DNA of 64,000 nt from Epiperipatus broadwayi (Eukaryota > Onychophora > Udeonychophora > Euonychophora > Peripatidae). Under the pieces are notes generated by a model, which worked only from the letters and a program-made list of their open reading frames with translations, was not told the origin of the DNA and searched no databases. This document shows positions 22,510 to 34,369 of the stretch, one piece after another (position 1 is the first letter of the stretch; each line of letters opens with the position of its first letter). A program made the position numbers and the translations under genes. The stretch is taken from positions 498,001-562,000 of the forward strand of contig JAQFVV010000277.1 of assembly GCA_028023455.1 (NCBI GenBank), in the 5' to 3' direction.

Positions 22510-22740
22510 CTAAACCATGCTCTTTCATTAAACAATGTGTATACAAATAGAAAATTCTCCATGCAGTAGTGTCACCTAGTGCAAGCCTTAATAATCAGTG
22601 GATGCAAGAAGATTTGTGCATAAAATCCCTATCTATCTAGACTAGTTTCTAGCTTGTGGCTTTCATCAGTGAAAAGCATTGGATCTGAGAGTACTGCATC
22701 TAAATGTTAGGATTTAGGTGATCATGTGATATTTTAGTGG
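22510..22740 (+). repeat. Family B copy
   Basis: Matches the array unit at 31083-32655 in the same orientation, including 'GTGCATAAAATCCCTATCTA', 'AGACTAGTTTCTAGCTTGTG' and 'TTCATCAGTGA'. It is diverged by substitutions and small indels. Confidence 0.75.
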
Positions 22741-22744
22741 TTTG

Positions 22745-23245
22745 AAATAAGTGTTCTAATGAAAAGGTGACTGCTTTTCATCAAGTTGCTTTTGGGATTA
22801 TCTTTAAATCAATGCATGTGTTATGTTGTGATATAACCTAGCTATTTACCACAAACATTTTCAGGTGCTAATATGTCTAGATCATGAGTTACAATGTAAA
22901 ATGTGATAGCATGCTTCATATCTTTATTATATCAATCTTAGTGCTTTCTGTGTCAAAAAATATTGCAAAATACTTGGAAACCTTTTAATGTTTTATGGTT
23001 CTATAGACATATATAGTTTTTTTTTTATAAAAAAGAATAACATTGGGACATTGTTCCATTATGGTTTAGGTTTGAAACACAATGCCATTTTTTATACTAT
23101 TACTCATGATCCAAACATGCTTAATAGTTTGAAATTTTTATGGTAATTAGCTAAACTATGTGATCATATGATGTTTAGTAGTCTAAACTATGTTGCCATA
23201 TAACACTTCTAGGAGAGAACTAATCATCTTTTCACTGGGGCATGC
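22745..23245 (-). pseudogene. Diverged mariner-like relic
   Basis: Aligns by eye with the mariner-like segment at 34484-34990. Shared landmarks are 'AGTGTTCTAATGAAAAGGTG' at one end and 'CATCTTTTCACTGGG' at the other. The region corresponding to IFKWFARF is barely recognisable here (IKRFPSILQYF). No usable frame remains. Confidence 0.45.
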
Positions 23246-23344
23246 ACTGTGTGTATGCATCTTATGAAAAACCTTTGCTCAGTAATGAGTGAGAAGTTTA
23301 TGCCATGTTGTTAGACCAATATTTTTTATTACTTTATATTTTTA

Positions 23345-23420
23345 CAAACTACAAGATGTAAAAAGTTGATAGAAACTAGTCTCTATTTTATGGGTGTGTG
23401 CTGTAGTAAAAAAAATATGT
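23345..23420. repeat. Partial family D element
   Basis: Contains 'AAAAGTTGATAGAAACTAGT' and a diverged 'GCTGTAGTAAA', matching one half of the palindromic family D elements at 3102-3262 and 42008-42268. Confidence 0.55.
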
Positions 23421-23569
23421 TATCTGCACAGGTGCAATGATCCAGGTGTTTGATGTGTCTAACTCATCCAATGAATAAAGATTTTTTGCATGTAAAGTAA
23501 TGCATCGTGAGGGAGCATCATTAGGAATTTCTATGTTGGTGAATAACTGTAATATAATGGAAGTTAAGA

Positions 23570-23738
23570 TGTGCTGATTGTAAGAGACTTAGACAGAGAT
23601 TACATGTCAGGTAGATAGATGGAATAAGAAAGTTTGTTGACATAATATGGAAAAGAGATTGAAGAACTGGATTAAACTTGGGAGAAATACTTCCATCCAG
23701 TAATGGATTGATAATGGTTGAAAACTATGATGATGAGC
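23570..23738 (+). pseudogene. Diverged RTE-type LINE 3' end
   Basis: The plus strand contains 'GATGGAATAAGAAAGTTTGT' (the DEIRKC region) and 'GGATTGATAATGGTTGAAAA' (the terminal region), ending near 'TGATGATGA'. It is short and mutated. The order and tail match the better copies. Confidence 0.6.
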
Positions 23739-23996
23739 TGGTAAAAAATTTAAATTAATTTAGTATTACATCCAAAAATATTTATTTATATTTCCATTTT
23801 TTTTAAATTTGCAGCAGATAACTGATGCATTGTGGGGCCACTTTTCATTAGTCATATTTAAAAAATAATCATACATCCATTCATCATCAAAATGACAAAT
23901 TTGTTAGTTGAGAAAAATTATGTAGGAAAATATGGAAAACTTGTAAATCAGCACTTTAATATAAATGCTAAATAAAATTTAGCTTTATATATATAT

Positions 23997-24067
23997 ATGT
24001 CAAAGCGAACCTGGGCCGGCTGCTTGGAAGGCTGCTACGCTAACCGCTAGGCCACCAAAGCTCGACT
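23997..24067 (-). repeat. Truncated tRNA-Gly(UCC)-like sequence
   Basis: On the minus strand the run 'TTTGGTGGCCTAGCGGTTAG' followed by 'CAGCCTTCCAAGCAG' matches the D arm and anticodon arm of metazoan tRNA-Gly with anticodon UCC. 'GGTTCGCTTTGAC' lies in the B-box position. The second half of the T arm and the 3' acceptor strand are missing; a TA run follows instead. It is GC-rich against AT-rich flanks. It is either a tRNA pseudogene or a SINE head, not a functional tRNA. Confidence 0.65.
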
Positions 24068-24504
24068 AAAATTTAGCTTTAAACATGAATTTGTTTTAAT
24101 TGGGAATTTCAACTAGACAAGGGATTCCCAAATGTTTTTGAAAAGAAGATCACAAAGACACTTTTTTAATGAAAGGAAGCAAGGAGAAAATGAATTTTCG
24201 AAATAAACTTCTCATCTCGAAGCACTCACAAAAAAAATCTGGAATCAAACCCCAAAAATGAATTAAATAATTTGTACTCATTTAATGATTGTATGTGTTT
24301 ATAAAAAAATTTAAAAACTCTTTATATATTAGAAAACAATAAAATTAAAATTTTAAATGATGGGTGGATTTGCTGATTTTTGTAATGTCAGATTTATTGC
24401 CGGAAGTATCCATTAATAAAAAGTCGTATAGATACTGATCTGTTTTACATGACTGAATTTTTCATTTCTCGTATTTCATTTTAGAAAATGTTTATTTAAT
24501 ATTA
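24068..24504. other. AT-rich spacer
   Basis: Nothing recognised. Confidence 0.3.
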
Positions 24505-24998
24505 GGGTATGAGCATAGACTTTCACATGACCCACCACTCTCCACTCCATCTAATAACACTGATACACTTAAACACATATGTTGAAAAGATAAATAATCA
24601 CCAATGTACGTATTTCACGCTAAACCAGCAATCATCAGTTGGTCCAGATTATCATCTCCCACACATATATACTATAAGTGCTCAGATATATATTAAGATA
24701 GACAATCCTCATACTTTAATGGACAGGCCTCAATCTACTCCACACTCCAACTCTTCAACCGTCCAATAAAGTATGAGGATTATCTATCTTAATATATATC
24801 TGAGCACTTATAGTATATATGTGTAGAGATGATAATCTGGACCAACTGATGATTGCTGGTTTAGCATGGAATACGTATATTGGTGATTATTTATCTTTTC
24901 AACATATATGTGTTTAAATGTATCAGTGTTACTAGATGGAGTGGAGAGTGGTGGGTCATGTGAAAGTCTGTGCTCATACCCTAAATTATATATATATA
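24505..24998. repeat. Family A palindromic element, second subtype
   Basis: Left half (24505-24765) and right half (24766-24998) are near-perfect inverted copies of roughly 225 bp. The ends read 'AGGGTATGAGCATAGACTTT' and 'AAAGTCTGTGCTCATACCCT'. The palindrome lacks much of the centre found at 16240-16390. The 86-codon plus frame and the 117-codon minus frame are fortuitous. Confidence 0.85.
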
Positions 24999-25242
24999 GA
25001 CACAGGTATAAATAAGCCTGTGTTTCAGTTAAAATGTTTATTTGTAAAAGGATATTTTTCCAATATATGTGTTTAAGTGTATCAGTGTTACTAGATGGAG
25101 TGGAGAGTGGTGGGTCATGTGAAAGTCTGTGCTCATACCCTAATATTACACACACACACACATATATATATATATAGACACAGGTATAAATAAGCCTGTG
25201 TTTCAGTTAAAATGTTTATTTGTAAAAGGATATTTTTCCAAA
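24999..25242 (+). repeat. Tandem duplication of a family A end and flank
   Basis: A block of about 179 bp, covering the family A end plus 'ACAGGTATAAATAAGCCTGT' and 'CAGTTAAAATGTTTATTTGT', is repeated at 25172-25242. The second copy carries (CA)n and (TA)n tracts. CACAGG...CCTGTG forms a short perfect hairpin. Confidence 0.75.
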
Positions 25243-25344
25243 ATAAATATTATTTTTCTGGTTATCTGTATATTTTTGAATAGTCAGTAACAACTAAATC
25301 CACAGTAAAGATTATAGTATGTTGGCTTTCATCTATGAGAATAT

Positions 25345-25490
25345 TGGATTACAGTGCATTATTTGGTGAAATGTTGAACTCTGGAGATCAAGGTTCATCA
25401 ACCATAGCTTCAACTCTGTCACTTCTAATGTCTGAACTTCTTATAAAGTCCTGTGTAATAAAACATTTCAATTATTTATTTTTTAAATTG
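25345..25490 (+). repeat. Family C SINE
   Basis: Begins 'GCATTATTTGGTGAAATG', with 'GGAGATCAAGGTTCATC' in the B-box region. It continues 'CTCTGTCACTTCTAATGTCT' and ends 'GTAATAAAACATTTCAATTA' before a T-rich tail. The 63-codon frame over it is incidental. Confidence 0.6.
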
Positions 25491-25529
25491 GATTGCATAT
25501 GCATTTCCAGCAATTACCATTCTTAATAC

Positions 25530-26320
25530 TATCCAAGCTAGTAATTCAAAAGTTTCAAATACTATAATGTTTTGATCCTAAGGCAACTTGCTGGAATAAT
25601 TACTAGGATCTGATAGTAGGACAGCATATATATATATATATTAGTAACAGAAGTCATCTATTAACTGTAAGTACATGTGACAAACCAGTTGGCCTGGATT
25701 CACTTTTGATACATAGCAGAGATAGCAGGAAAATTTCAATATAACTTCAAAATCTTTTCCCCAAACCATGGCACACTATAAGTAATTTTAACCTCTGCAA
25801 AACCTAAACCTGTAATGTTATCACTTTATTTTACATTTGAAAATATAAGTAAAAGTTCTGAAGAAGATTGCTGAGGCAATCGAAACCATCTAGTGGGTTG
25901 TAAAAAGTAATAAAGAACATAAATGATATTAATATTAAACTTGAAATGCTGAAAAATAAAACTGCATCTATAAAATACCATATGAATATGGAAGGATATA
26001 TATTTGTAAACCTTTCATCTCATTTAAAAGCAATTGGAATAGCATACACCGATAAGAAAAAGCAGATGTATCCAAAGTAATTTGCTCATGTATGTAACTA
26101 ATTAGAAAAGACCAAAAGAAGAAAATTTAAAGAAGCTGCTGATATAGTAGTGACAAATAATCTGTAAGTCAATCCATTGTCATATTTCATAATATTTTGA
26201 AGTCACTCATTATTTATAATCTTTGGAAACCACTCGTTGATCTCGTTCTTAAGAAAAAATTGGAGAAATCAGGAAAAACTTCATAGATAAGTATAAATAC
26301 ATATTAAATTTTTGCTGACT
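25530..26320. other. AT-rich spacer with a SINE-like core
   Basis: At 25852-25915 a short core contains 'CTGAAGAAGATTGCTGAGGC' and 'AATCGAAACCATCTAGTGGG', a layout often seen in SINE central regions. The rest shows nothing recognisable. Confidence 0.35.
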
Positions 26321-26329
26321 GTTGCCTTT

Positions 26330-26600
26330 GACAGACTAGCTTAATTGATGAGAGCATCTCTTTAATTTTAATATTGATGATCTAAAGATTCATGATTCAA
26401 TTCTGGGCTAGTAATGTCATTGGTTAGGCCAGCAATACTTGAAGATAAGGGGGAAATACCATTTAAATTGTTATGGCATGTTACTAAAGCTCTGTGCTAT
26501 TACTAAGAGATGAATGTAGTCGAAAAGTTTAAATAAAGTTTGAATCTTTATAGAGACATTTAACAAATAATATTAAGTGATGGAAATTAGTCGAACATAA
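26330..26600 (+). repeat. Family H SINE-like element with tRNA-like head
   Basis: The head 'TAGCTTAATTGATGAGAGCA' looks like a tRNA D arm (A box). 'GATTCATGATTCAATTCTGG' holds the B-box position. It shares the core 'GTCATTGGTTAGGCCAGCAA' and the 3' region with 2641-2930. A tRNA-derived SINE is the best reading. Confidence 0.6.
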
Positions 26601-27544
26601 AAATTCAAATCAAATATTTCCAGAACTTTCAGATAGATCTTTCAAATATTAGTTTAAGCAAATGTAAAAATAAAATAAAGAAAAAAGCTGTAATATAATA
26701 TTTCTCATTGATGAATGTCAATAGATAACGTTTAAGTAAATTGATTAAGGCTTTTAATGCAGTCGCTAAAGGTAAATTAATGCTTTATTTTATGATTCTG
26801 TTGTATTTGACAACTACTAGAACTTTGATTGCCCAGAAAGGTCTACTCCATAAACTTTCAATCACTTTTGCATTCAGTTTATCTAATTTTGAAATAAATT
26901 TGTTTATGAGAGCAGAGGAGGGAGTCTCAATATAGAAAATCAGTTTCTAAAAGATAGAGAACCATATCTCAGACTGGATGATTTATGATTAATAGATAAA
27001 TGGGTAAATAAAAATTGCAGATGCATATCATATAATTGCCAATAATACACATCTAGTGCATATTCTAAAAGTTTATTATGAAATAAAAACATCTTCCATG
27101 CTTTTGACCTGAGGTTCAAATTCAGGCTAGGTAAAGTTATTTTGAAATGGCTTTAGATAGATGATCTATAGCCTATCTAACTAATTATCTAACACTAGTA
27201 AGAAAATGGTTATTTAGTTATTTTTAGCTAAAGGATAAAATATAAAAACTGCTCAAATTGTCACTCAGAATTTGACAAATCTTACAGGTATGACCATTGT
27301 TTTCACTATTCTTTGAAGTGCTGCCAGAGTGGCCTTTGATTTGCAGAGGAAAAAGCTGTTTTAACATACTTCTTTATAAATGAAAAGGTTCTAAATTTCA
27401 ATAGCAGTAATAAAATCTATCATTTGATTTGTTTCAAAGCACATTATCATTTGCAGATTAGTCTTCTTAAAGAATTTTATTTTTACCCCTTGAAATGTCA
27501 CCAAAAATATTCATATACTTGCCTATTTAGTTCAAATCTTGCAA
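26601..27544. other. AT-rich spacer
   Basis: No feature recognised. The 64-codon frame at 26741-26935 has no motif. Confidence 0.3.
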
Positions 27545-27672
27545 TGCATGGATCACTGCTGTGGTAAAGTTACAGACTCAAGAGTTCAATGTCTATGGAT
27601 TACAACATTACTCAGTCATGTCGATGCTCAAACATGATGAATTTCTGAACAATAAATCGTGATTATTTTTAT
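27545..27672 (+). repeat. Family C SINE
   Basis: A tRNA-like head ('TGTGGTAAAGTTACAGACTC', then 'GAGTTCAATGTC') is followed by 'GATGCTCAAAC' and 'TGAACAATAAATCG'. A second copy follows immediately at 27678. Confidence 0.6.
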
Positions 27673-27677
27673 CCTAT

Positions 27678-27805
27678 GTAGTTTTATGCTATAGTATAGT
27701 AACTGATTCAGAAGCTCACATCCAAGGATTATATCCAGTTCTATCACTTCTCATGCTTAAACTTCTTATGAATTCCCGAGCAATAAACCATTCAATGATT
27801 TTACT
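27678..27805 (+). repeat. Family C SINE
   Basis: Contains 'TCCAGTTCTATCACTTCTCA' and 'GAATTCCCGAGCAATAAACC', the family's conserved 3' end. It lies head to tail with the copy just upstream. Confidence 0.65.
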
Positions 27806-27984
27806 GGAATTCAAATGCTGGTGAACTTTGAAATTTTTTTCAGTTAGCATAATTCTTAATATTCTTTCTAGATAATCAACCTCTCTGACCAACCAATATT
27901 GATCTTAATGATTTATCAATTTTTCAACAGAGTAATAAGATCAGGGGGATATCTTGGATTGTTTAGGTATTTGTTATTTAAACC

Positions 27985-28335
27985 ACCAAACATCACACCA
28001 AGATATATGGGTACTGAACTGAGTTCAGACCACTATGACTATATAAGCTAGTGAGCTTGGATTGAAAATATTGTTGTGTTTTCAATTTCGGACTCATAGT
28101 TTTGTAGTTAAGTAGAGATAAAAGGTGGCTGTTGGAGGGTTGCATTAGCAGTGCTCTCAGATCGAAGCTCCTCACTGATGAAAGCCACAAGTTAGAAACT
28201 AGTCTGGAGATATTGTATGAGCAGGCACTAAATAGGGATTTCATGCACAAACCTTCTTGCATCTATTGATTACTCTGGTTTGCATTGAATGGCACTACTG
28301 TATGGAGAATATTGCCTATTTTATTTATGAAACAT
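27985..28335 (-). repeat. Nearly complete family B copy
   Basis: Inverted relative to the array at 31083-32655 and covering most of the 460-bp unit. It includes 'GGGTACTGAACTGAGTTCAG', 'GGTGGCTGTTGGAGGGTTGC' and 'CTCACTGATGAAAGCCACAA'. An 89-codon minus frame here is incidental. Confidence 0.8.
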
Positions 28336-28794
28336 GGTGAATGTGGAGATCTTGTATGCTTAATAAACATCAAGTTTATCTTTTAAAAATGTAAAACAGA
28401 TTTAATGTTTATCTCTTGTTTTATTTAAGAAAATTTCTGATTGTATTTTTTTCATTCTGGAGTTTTTTTCCTGATGATGAGAATGCACTCACGGATAACA
28501 AGAATGAGCTTAATCAAAATTCTAAGTAGGATTGGCAACATTTGTAGATAATTCAGGATAATGATTGTTTTTGTGACAGTTTCTTGAGAAAAGTTGGGCT
28601 TTTGGAATAGATTTTTTTTTTTGTGAATTGTCATCAAAATAAACAGAAAAACTTTTTTAAGTAGAGCGATTTAAATTTAAATTTTTTTTAGACTTCTTTG
28701 GATTTCACTTTATAAATGGCTTATTAACCAAGGCATTATTTCTATTCATTGACTGTAAAATGAAAATAATCTAATATTAATCAGGAATTCATCA
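28336..28794. other. AT-rich spacer
   Basis: Nothing recognised. The 61-codon minus frame at 28452-28637 has no motif. Confidence 0.3.
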
Positions 28795-28900
28795 AAAATT
28801 CAAATACTGGAAGTACCGGAGCTGGAATCAATATGAAGATCTTATGCCCAAGAGACTGATATTTTACCATTTTACTAATCCACGCAGGCTACATTATATG
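28795..28900 (+). repeat. Family I dispersed repeat (SINE-like)
   Basis: 'GGAGCTGGAATCAATATGAA' and 'AGATCTTATGCCCAAGAG' match the copy at 16800-16905. A weaker related piece lies at 29105-29200. Confidence 0.4.
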
Positions 28901-29200
28901 TGATAATGACACTGTATATTTGCACAAACACACTTCATATTTTGAGAACACACAGCAATAATTCCAGTTCTTTTTTGTTCGTCTTCACAAAACTTATCTT
29001 TAACTTTCTGTTTAGTATTTCATATCACTGTTGTAGGTGTTAGAATGAGTGTACTTATTTAGAAATGGGATCTATTAGTAATTGACTTGTTTGTTGCTTA
29101 TCTGATATTCAAATACTGGAAATAACAGAATTGAGTTGTTACCCATGACCTTTGGCTCTTATATCGACTTCTCTATACTGTACTAAACCATACAAACCAA

Positions 29201-30040
29201 GTCACTTCTCATTTTAATCATAAATACACACTTTTTTTCTACTTTTAACGAACCCCTTTGTATATTTAATTTAATCGTGCACGGAAAAAGATTTTACTTG
29301 TAGAAACTGCCTACCCAGAGCAATTTAAAATAGTTTGTATGAGCCTATCATTATTCTTTTACAAATTAATCAAACATAGATTAGGTTATGGTCTTGGTCG
29401 GAAATTGAAACATTTTCATTCCAACTGTCAATTAGTTTGATTTGCGGTTGTGCACTATTGACTAACAAAGCAGATCTAAACTTCACGCTATATATGAATA
29501 AAGCGTTAACGTGCCAATGACTGCTACATATATATATATGTAATATGTTTATTTCTATGTAAGTGGAAGTTTTTAGATCGTTTGTTCATTATGTTTTCTA
29601 AAATTAACAGTACACCTGCTGTTTTATTTTGAAGTCACAGAGCCGTTCATTTTACTGTTGATATTTTGTTTATTATTAAACTATCTCGATGTTGGTACTG
29701 CAGTTATGAGAACTTTCGCATCTGTTATTTATTATTTGATTACCAAGTGTAAAAAAATAAAATTGCACTTGAGCAAAAACGAATTTAAAATGTTCAAAAA
29801 TATATCTTTAATTAGAATTATACATTTTAATATTTTATTTACAAGATCAAAAGATTTGATTTTTAATATTATCTGTGAAAACATCAATTTTCAAGCACGT
29901 GGATTCATTTCCACTTGATCAACTAACTTTTATTTTTTTTGGAGATAAAATTGTTCATTTAACGTAAATATGTAAATCTCAAAAACAATATAACTTGCGC
30001 TTCCATACACCTAAATGTTTTCGAAAATGGTTATCTTCAT
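29201..30040. other. AT-rich spacer
   Basis: No domain recognised. The 86-codon frame at 29658-29918 is AT-driven in composition (Ile, Lys, Asn, Phe) without motifs. Confidence 0.3.
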
Positions 30041-30044
30041 TCCA

Positions 30045-30890
30045 CTCAAGAGCCATCTGCTGGGAACTTAAATAATTAATGAACATTATATGGTGTAGCA
30101 CTGTAAAATTCTAATCTCCAAATTCATTATTGGTTTTGGCTTTTATTAATGAAGATTAGGATTCAAAGCTGGATCTAATGCCCTTATGCATCTAGCATTT
30201 ATTTTTTACTTCTTGCTACTAATTTGAAATTTTAAAAAAATTACTAAATATAAATTTCTAAATTTTAAATCCAGTTTAATTCACTTATATAATTATATAA
30301 TCTGAAAACAGGTCAGCTTTTTTTAGCAACTTCAAGGTTAATACCAACAACAATATTAACATTGCACGAGTCTCTCATGCTTTCCAGAGCAATTATCTTT
30401 ACCCTATTCTATAGTCATTTACTGTAAGCTTGAATGATCAATAAACATCAAATGATATACTGCTATAAAATCACCATTTTCAGACTGGTTTCTGTTATTT
30501 GCCTTCATCAGTAAAGATTAGAATTCAAAACTAAAACAATTGCACTTTTGCACTTAGCAGCCACTTTTTACTTCTTTATACTATTTAATCTAGAAATCTG
30601 AAATCTAAAAAAATCCTAAGATTTTAAATTCAGGCTAACGCATTTGCATAGTTATGAATACCTGACATGAGATTAGCTTTTATACATTTTAAAGGTCTAA
30701 GTTTTGTAACAATTGTAAGCTCTCCTATACATCTGCTGAGAACATTAATAATAACATCACATGAACATCTCATTTGCTCATATGTTATAAGAACAGTATC
30801 TTCACCCTGTTTTAGAGACATCTACTCTAATCTTGGATCATTAATGCTTATCATGTGGTATAGTTTTATAAAATCCCATTTCTGACCTTA
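30045..30890 (+). repeat. Three diverged family B-related copies
   Basis: Pieces at about 30045-30240, 30310-30620 and 30660-30890 share the order 'GAACATTA...', 'CTGTAAAATTCTAATCTCCA' (or variant), 'TTTGGCTTTTATTAATGAAG' and 'TTCAAAGCT'. A further relative lies at 39780-39960. They look like an older subfamily of the family B element with its CACTGATGAAG-type core. Small frames inside are incidental. Confidence 0.5.
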
Positions 30891-31082
30891 AAATCTGATT
30901 CACTGCTATATTGTTTTGGAAATGGTTGATCTTTTTAATTATTACATTTTTATTTTAAAATTGTTTAATTCTATCTAGTGAATTACTATTAGCATAAAAA
31001 TAAACAAATGACCAAAGCAAATTAAGAATGTTTTTTCATAATTATTGTTATTGCTTTTCTTTTTATTTACAAGCTATATAAA
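30891..31082. other. AT-rich spacer
   Basis: T-rich sequence leading into the tandem array. Nothing recognised. Confidence 0.3.
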
Positions 31083-32655
31083 GTTAAACCACTAAACATC
31101 ACATGATCACCATCTCATACTAGCACATAATTGTTATTAAACAATTCAAAACAAAAGCAAAACTCTCCATATAGTAGTGCCATCTTGTGCTAACAAGAGC
31201 AATCAATGGATGCCAGAAGGCTTGTGCATAAAATCCCTATCTAGTGCCTACTCATCCAATATCCCCAGACTAGTTTCTGGCTTGTGGCCTTCATCAGTGA
31301 GGAGCCTTGGATCTGAGAGCACTGCACCTAGATCTTAGGATCTAATGCAACCCTCCAGCACCCACCTTTTAACTCTATTTAACTACAAAACTATGAGAAT
31401 GAAATTGAAAACAATATTTTCAATCCAAGCTCAATAGCTTATATAGTCATATGGGTCTGAACTCAATTCAGTACCCATACATTTTGGTGTCTTTGGCTCT
31501 TTAACAACCATAGCCACCACTATCCTATTAGGCAGGATTGGTGTTAAACCACTAAACATCACATGATCACCATCTCATACTAGCACACAATTGTTATTAA
31601 ACAATTCAAAACAAAAGCAAAACTCGCCATATAGTAGTGCCATCTTGTGCTAACAAGAGCAATCAATGGATGCCAGAAGGCTTGTGCATAAAATCCCTAT
31701 CTAGTGCCTACTCATCCAATATCCCCAGACTAGTTTCTGGCTTGTGGCCTTCATCAGTGAGGAGCCTTGGATCTGAGAGCACTGCACCTAGATCTTAGGA
31801 TCTAATGCAACCCTCCAGCACCCACCTTTTAACTCTATTTAACTACAAAACTATGAGAATGAAATTGAAAACAATATTTTCAATCCAAGCTCAATAGCTT
31901 ATATAGTCATATGGGTCTGAACTCAATTCAGTACCCATACATTTTGGTGTCTTTGGCTCTTTAACAACCATAGCCACCACTATCCTATTAGGCAGGATTG
32001 GTGTTAAACCACTAAACATCACATGATCACCATCTCATACTAGCACACAATTGTTATTAAACAATTCAAAACAAAAGCAAAACTCGCCATATAGTAGTGC
32101 CATCTTGTGCTAACAAGAGCAATCAATGGATGCCAGAAGGCTTGTGCATAAAATCCCTATCTAGTGCCTACTCATCCAATATCCCCAGACTAGTTTCTGG
32201 CTTGTGGCCTTCATCAGTGAGGAGCCTTGGATCTGAGAGCACTGCACCTAGATCTTAGGATCTAATGCAACCCTCCAGCACCCATCCTTTTAACTCTATT
32301 TAACTACAAAACTATGAGAATGAAATTGAAAACAATATTTTCAATCCAAGCTCAATAGCTTATATAGTCATATGGGTCTGAACTCAATTCAGTACCCATA
32401 CATTTTGGTGTCTTTGGCTCTTTAACAACCATAGCCACCACTATCCTATTAGGCAGGATTGGTGTTAAACCACTAAACATCACATGATCACCATCTCATA
32501 CTAGCACATAATTGTTATTAAACAATTCAAAACAAAAGCAAAACTCTCCATATAGTAGTGCCATCTTGTGCTGACAAGAGCAATCAATGGATGCCAGAAG
32601 GCTTGTGCATAAAATCCCTATCTAGTGCCTACTCATCCAATATCCCCAGACTAGT
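31083..32655 (+). repeat. Tandem array of 460-bp family B units (3.4 copies)
   Basis: Units start at 31083, 31543, 32003 and 32464 with 'GTTAAACCACTAAACATCAC' and are nearly identical. The last is cut at 'CCCCAGACTAGTTTT'. Units 1 and 4 share variants ('CACATAATTG', 'AACTCTCC') that differ from units 2 and 3 ('CACACAATTG', 'AACTCGCC'). The unit contains the core of the dispersed family B element, so a transposable element has become a short satellite. No open frame. Confidence 0.95.
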
Positions 32656-33684
32656 TTTAAATTAACAATTTCGATTTCATATATTAAAATCAAAATGGCT
32701 GATTTACTGTTACTTATGTAAGTTGAACAGTGATTTTATTTATATGTCAGACTGGTCACATTTAAGGCAGCAGAAGGGTATGGTTGTACTTGAAGGATGC
32801 ATTCTGCAGGATAATTGGATATTTTTTTTTATATGGTTTAGTAACTATCTAATATTACTTTAATGAATTTCTGCATATATTTTATTTATTATCTATATAT
32901 TTTTATGGTAAATAATATCTCATTTTGATAAATATATTAGTTGTATTGCTCAGAATTTAAAAGTAAATGTGTACACTTAATTTTTTTATTAATTAGTTGT
33001 GAAGTGGTATGATATGACCACTTTTTTTTATTTTTTTATCAAAGTCAGGAATCACAGCCAATATGTCCAAGAAAAACCTCCTGTAATGCTATGAAGCTCC
33101 ATCTAGTAGGCAGACTATACACTATATCAGCATCAAAAAGTTTATTATTATAATATAATCAATTGTTCTTATTCTTTTTCTTTTTGCTAAATCAGTAGTC
33201 AAACAAAATATTACTTTAAAAATATTTGGTGAATATTTGAATATACTGTCATCACTCCCTCATGAATGAGTATGGCCATTCAAAAAATATCACTTTAAGA
33301 TGACTTGGGATATATTCAAAATAAATTAATGGTATCAAATGACCCTTTGAATTCCCACTTGTTAACAACAAAAGATGTCAAGTCACTCTTTTGTTAGTAG
33401 TAGTTTTGAAATTTAAACTTAAAGGTTCTAAACCGCTTTTATAGGTATATTACCTCTAAAAATATTAATTTGAAAAAGAAAAGAATCTTGAAAAGTTATT
33501 GGATAAAATGTTTTACACTGATATTATAATTATTTTTAATCATAATAAGGAAATATGAAAATAATTGAATTGTTTTTTGTTCAAGAGTTTACATGATGAC
33601 TCACAAAAACTTTGAGCACAAAAAATTGCAGAATGAGGCTGCTGATTCTAAGATGACGAACTCTAGAATTCATTCTTCCAAAAA
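32656..33684. other. AT-rich spacer
   Basis: Nothing recognised apart from T-rich runs. Confidence 0.3.
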
Positions 33685-34369
33685 ATGAAACTCCAGCATA
33701 ATATTCCAAAATTCTTTCCAAACCTTTCTATTAACCCCTATAATCATCTGATATTCATTACTCTTTTTTTAGTTCATTATTTAATTTTTTGTTCTTTATA
33801 TCTTATACCCATCCACATCTTTCAAATTGGTTCAGCACTTATGATTACATTGATTTCAATTTATCTTCTGCTTTGTAATTTTCTCAAGAAATCTTTTTTG
33901 CACACACTCTTGTCAACATTTCAATATTACAAATCCTACTTCTCCATCTCAATTTTTTTTAAAATTCTTATTCAAATCCACAATCTAAAATCCCACTTTT
34001 CAAATATCACTTTTTCTAATTATCCAGGTCTTGTTAAATTTATTCTTAATACCTTCAAGTGTTGCCATGTTAACAGAAGAAATAGATGCAATACTTTTTT
34101 CTATTTCTACTGCTTACTTCTTCTTTATCACAACTATGGTCATCAGAAGATCAACAATATTTGCATGTCTAACTGTTACATAAGATTAGTCTTACAAATA
34201 AAGTCCATATATGGTATTGTTCAAAAAGTTTGTAAATGCTATGGATGATATAAAGATTTAATATCACTTTATGCAGTTCATATATACATTTTCTGTAACT
34301 TTTCTTCGAGCCTATTTTTCTCTTAAAGTATCTGACAATCATTATTAGTCTTATTACATGGGCAATTTA
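33685..34369. other. T-rich stretch with a long fortuitous frame
   Basis: A 187-codon plus frame (33685-34248) is the second longest in the window. It is dominated by Phe, Leu, Ile, Ser, Tyr and His, as expected from T/C-rich DNA. It has no recognisable domain and no sensible codon pattern. I do not call it a gene. Confidence 0.35.

Noticed and set aside
24808-25161. A 117-codon minus-strand frame with internal duplication
   Set aside because: It translates family A repeats and their tandem duplication; the repetition is of DNA, not of a protein domain.
31083-32655. Considered as a CRISPR array or similar repeat-spacer system
   Set aside because: The 460-bp units abut with no unique spacers, the sequence is eukaryotic in character and the unit is a dispersed repeat.
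33685-34248. A 187-codon plus-strand frame, second longest in the window
   Set aside because: Its composition (Phe, Leu, Ile, Ser, Tyr, His) follows from T/C-rich DNA; no domain, signal or homologue is recognisable on either strand.
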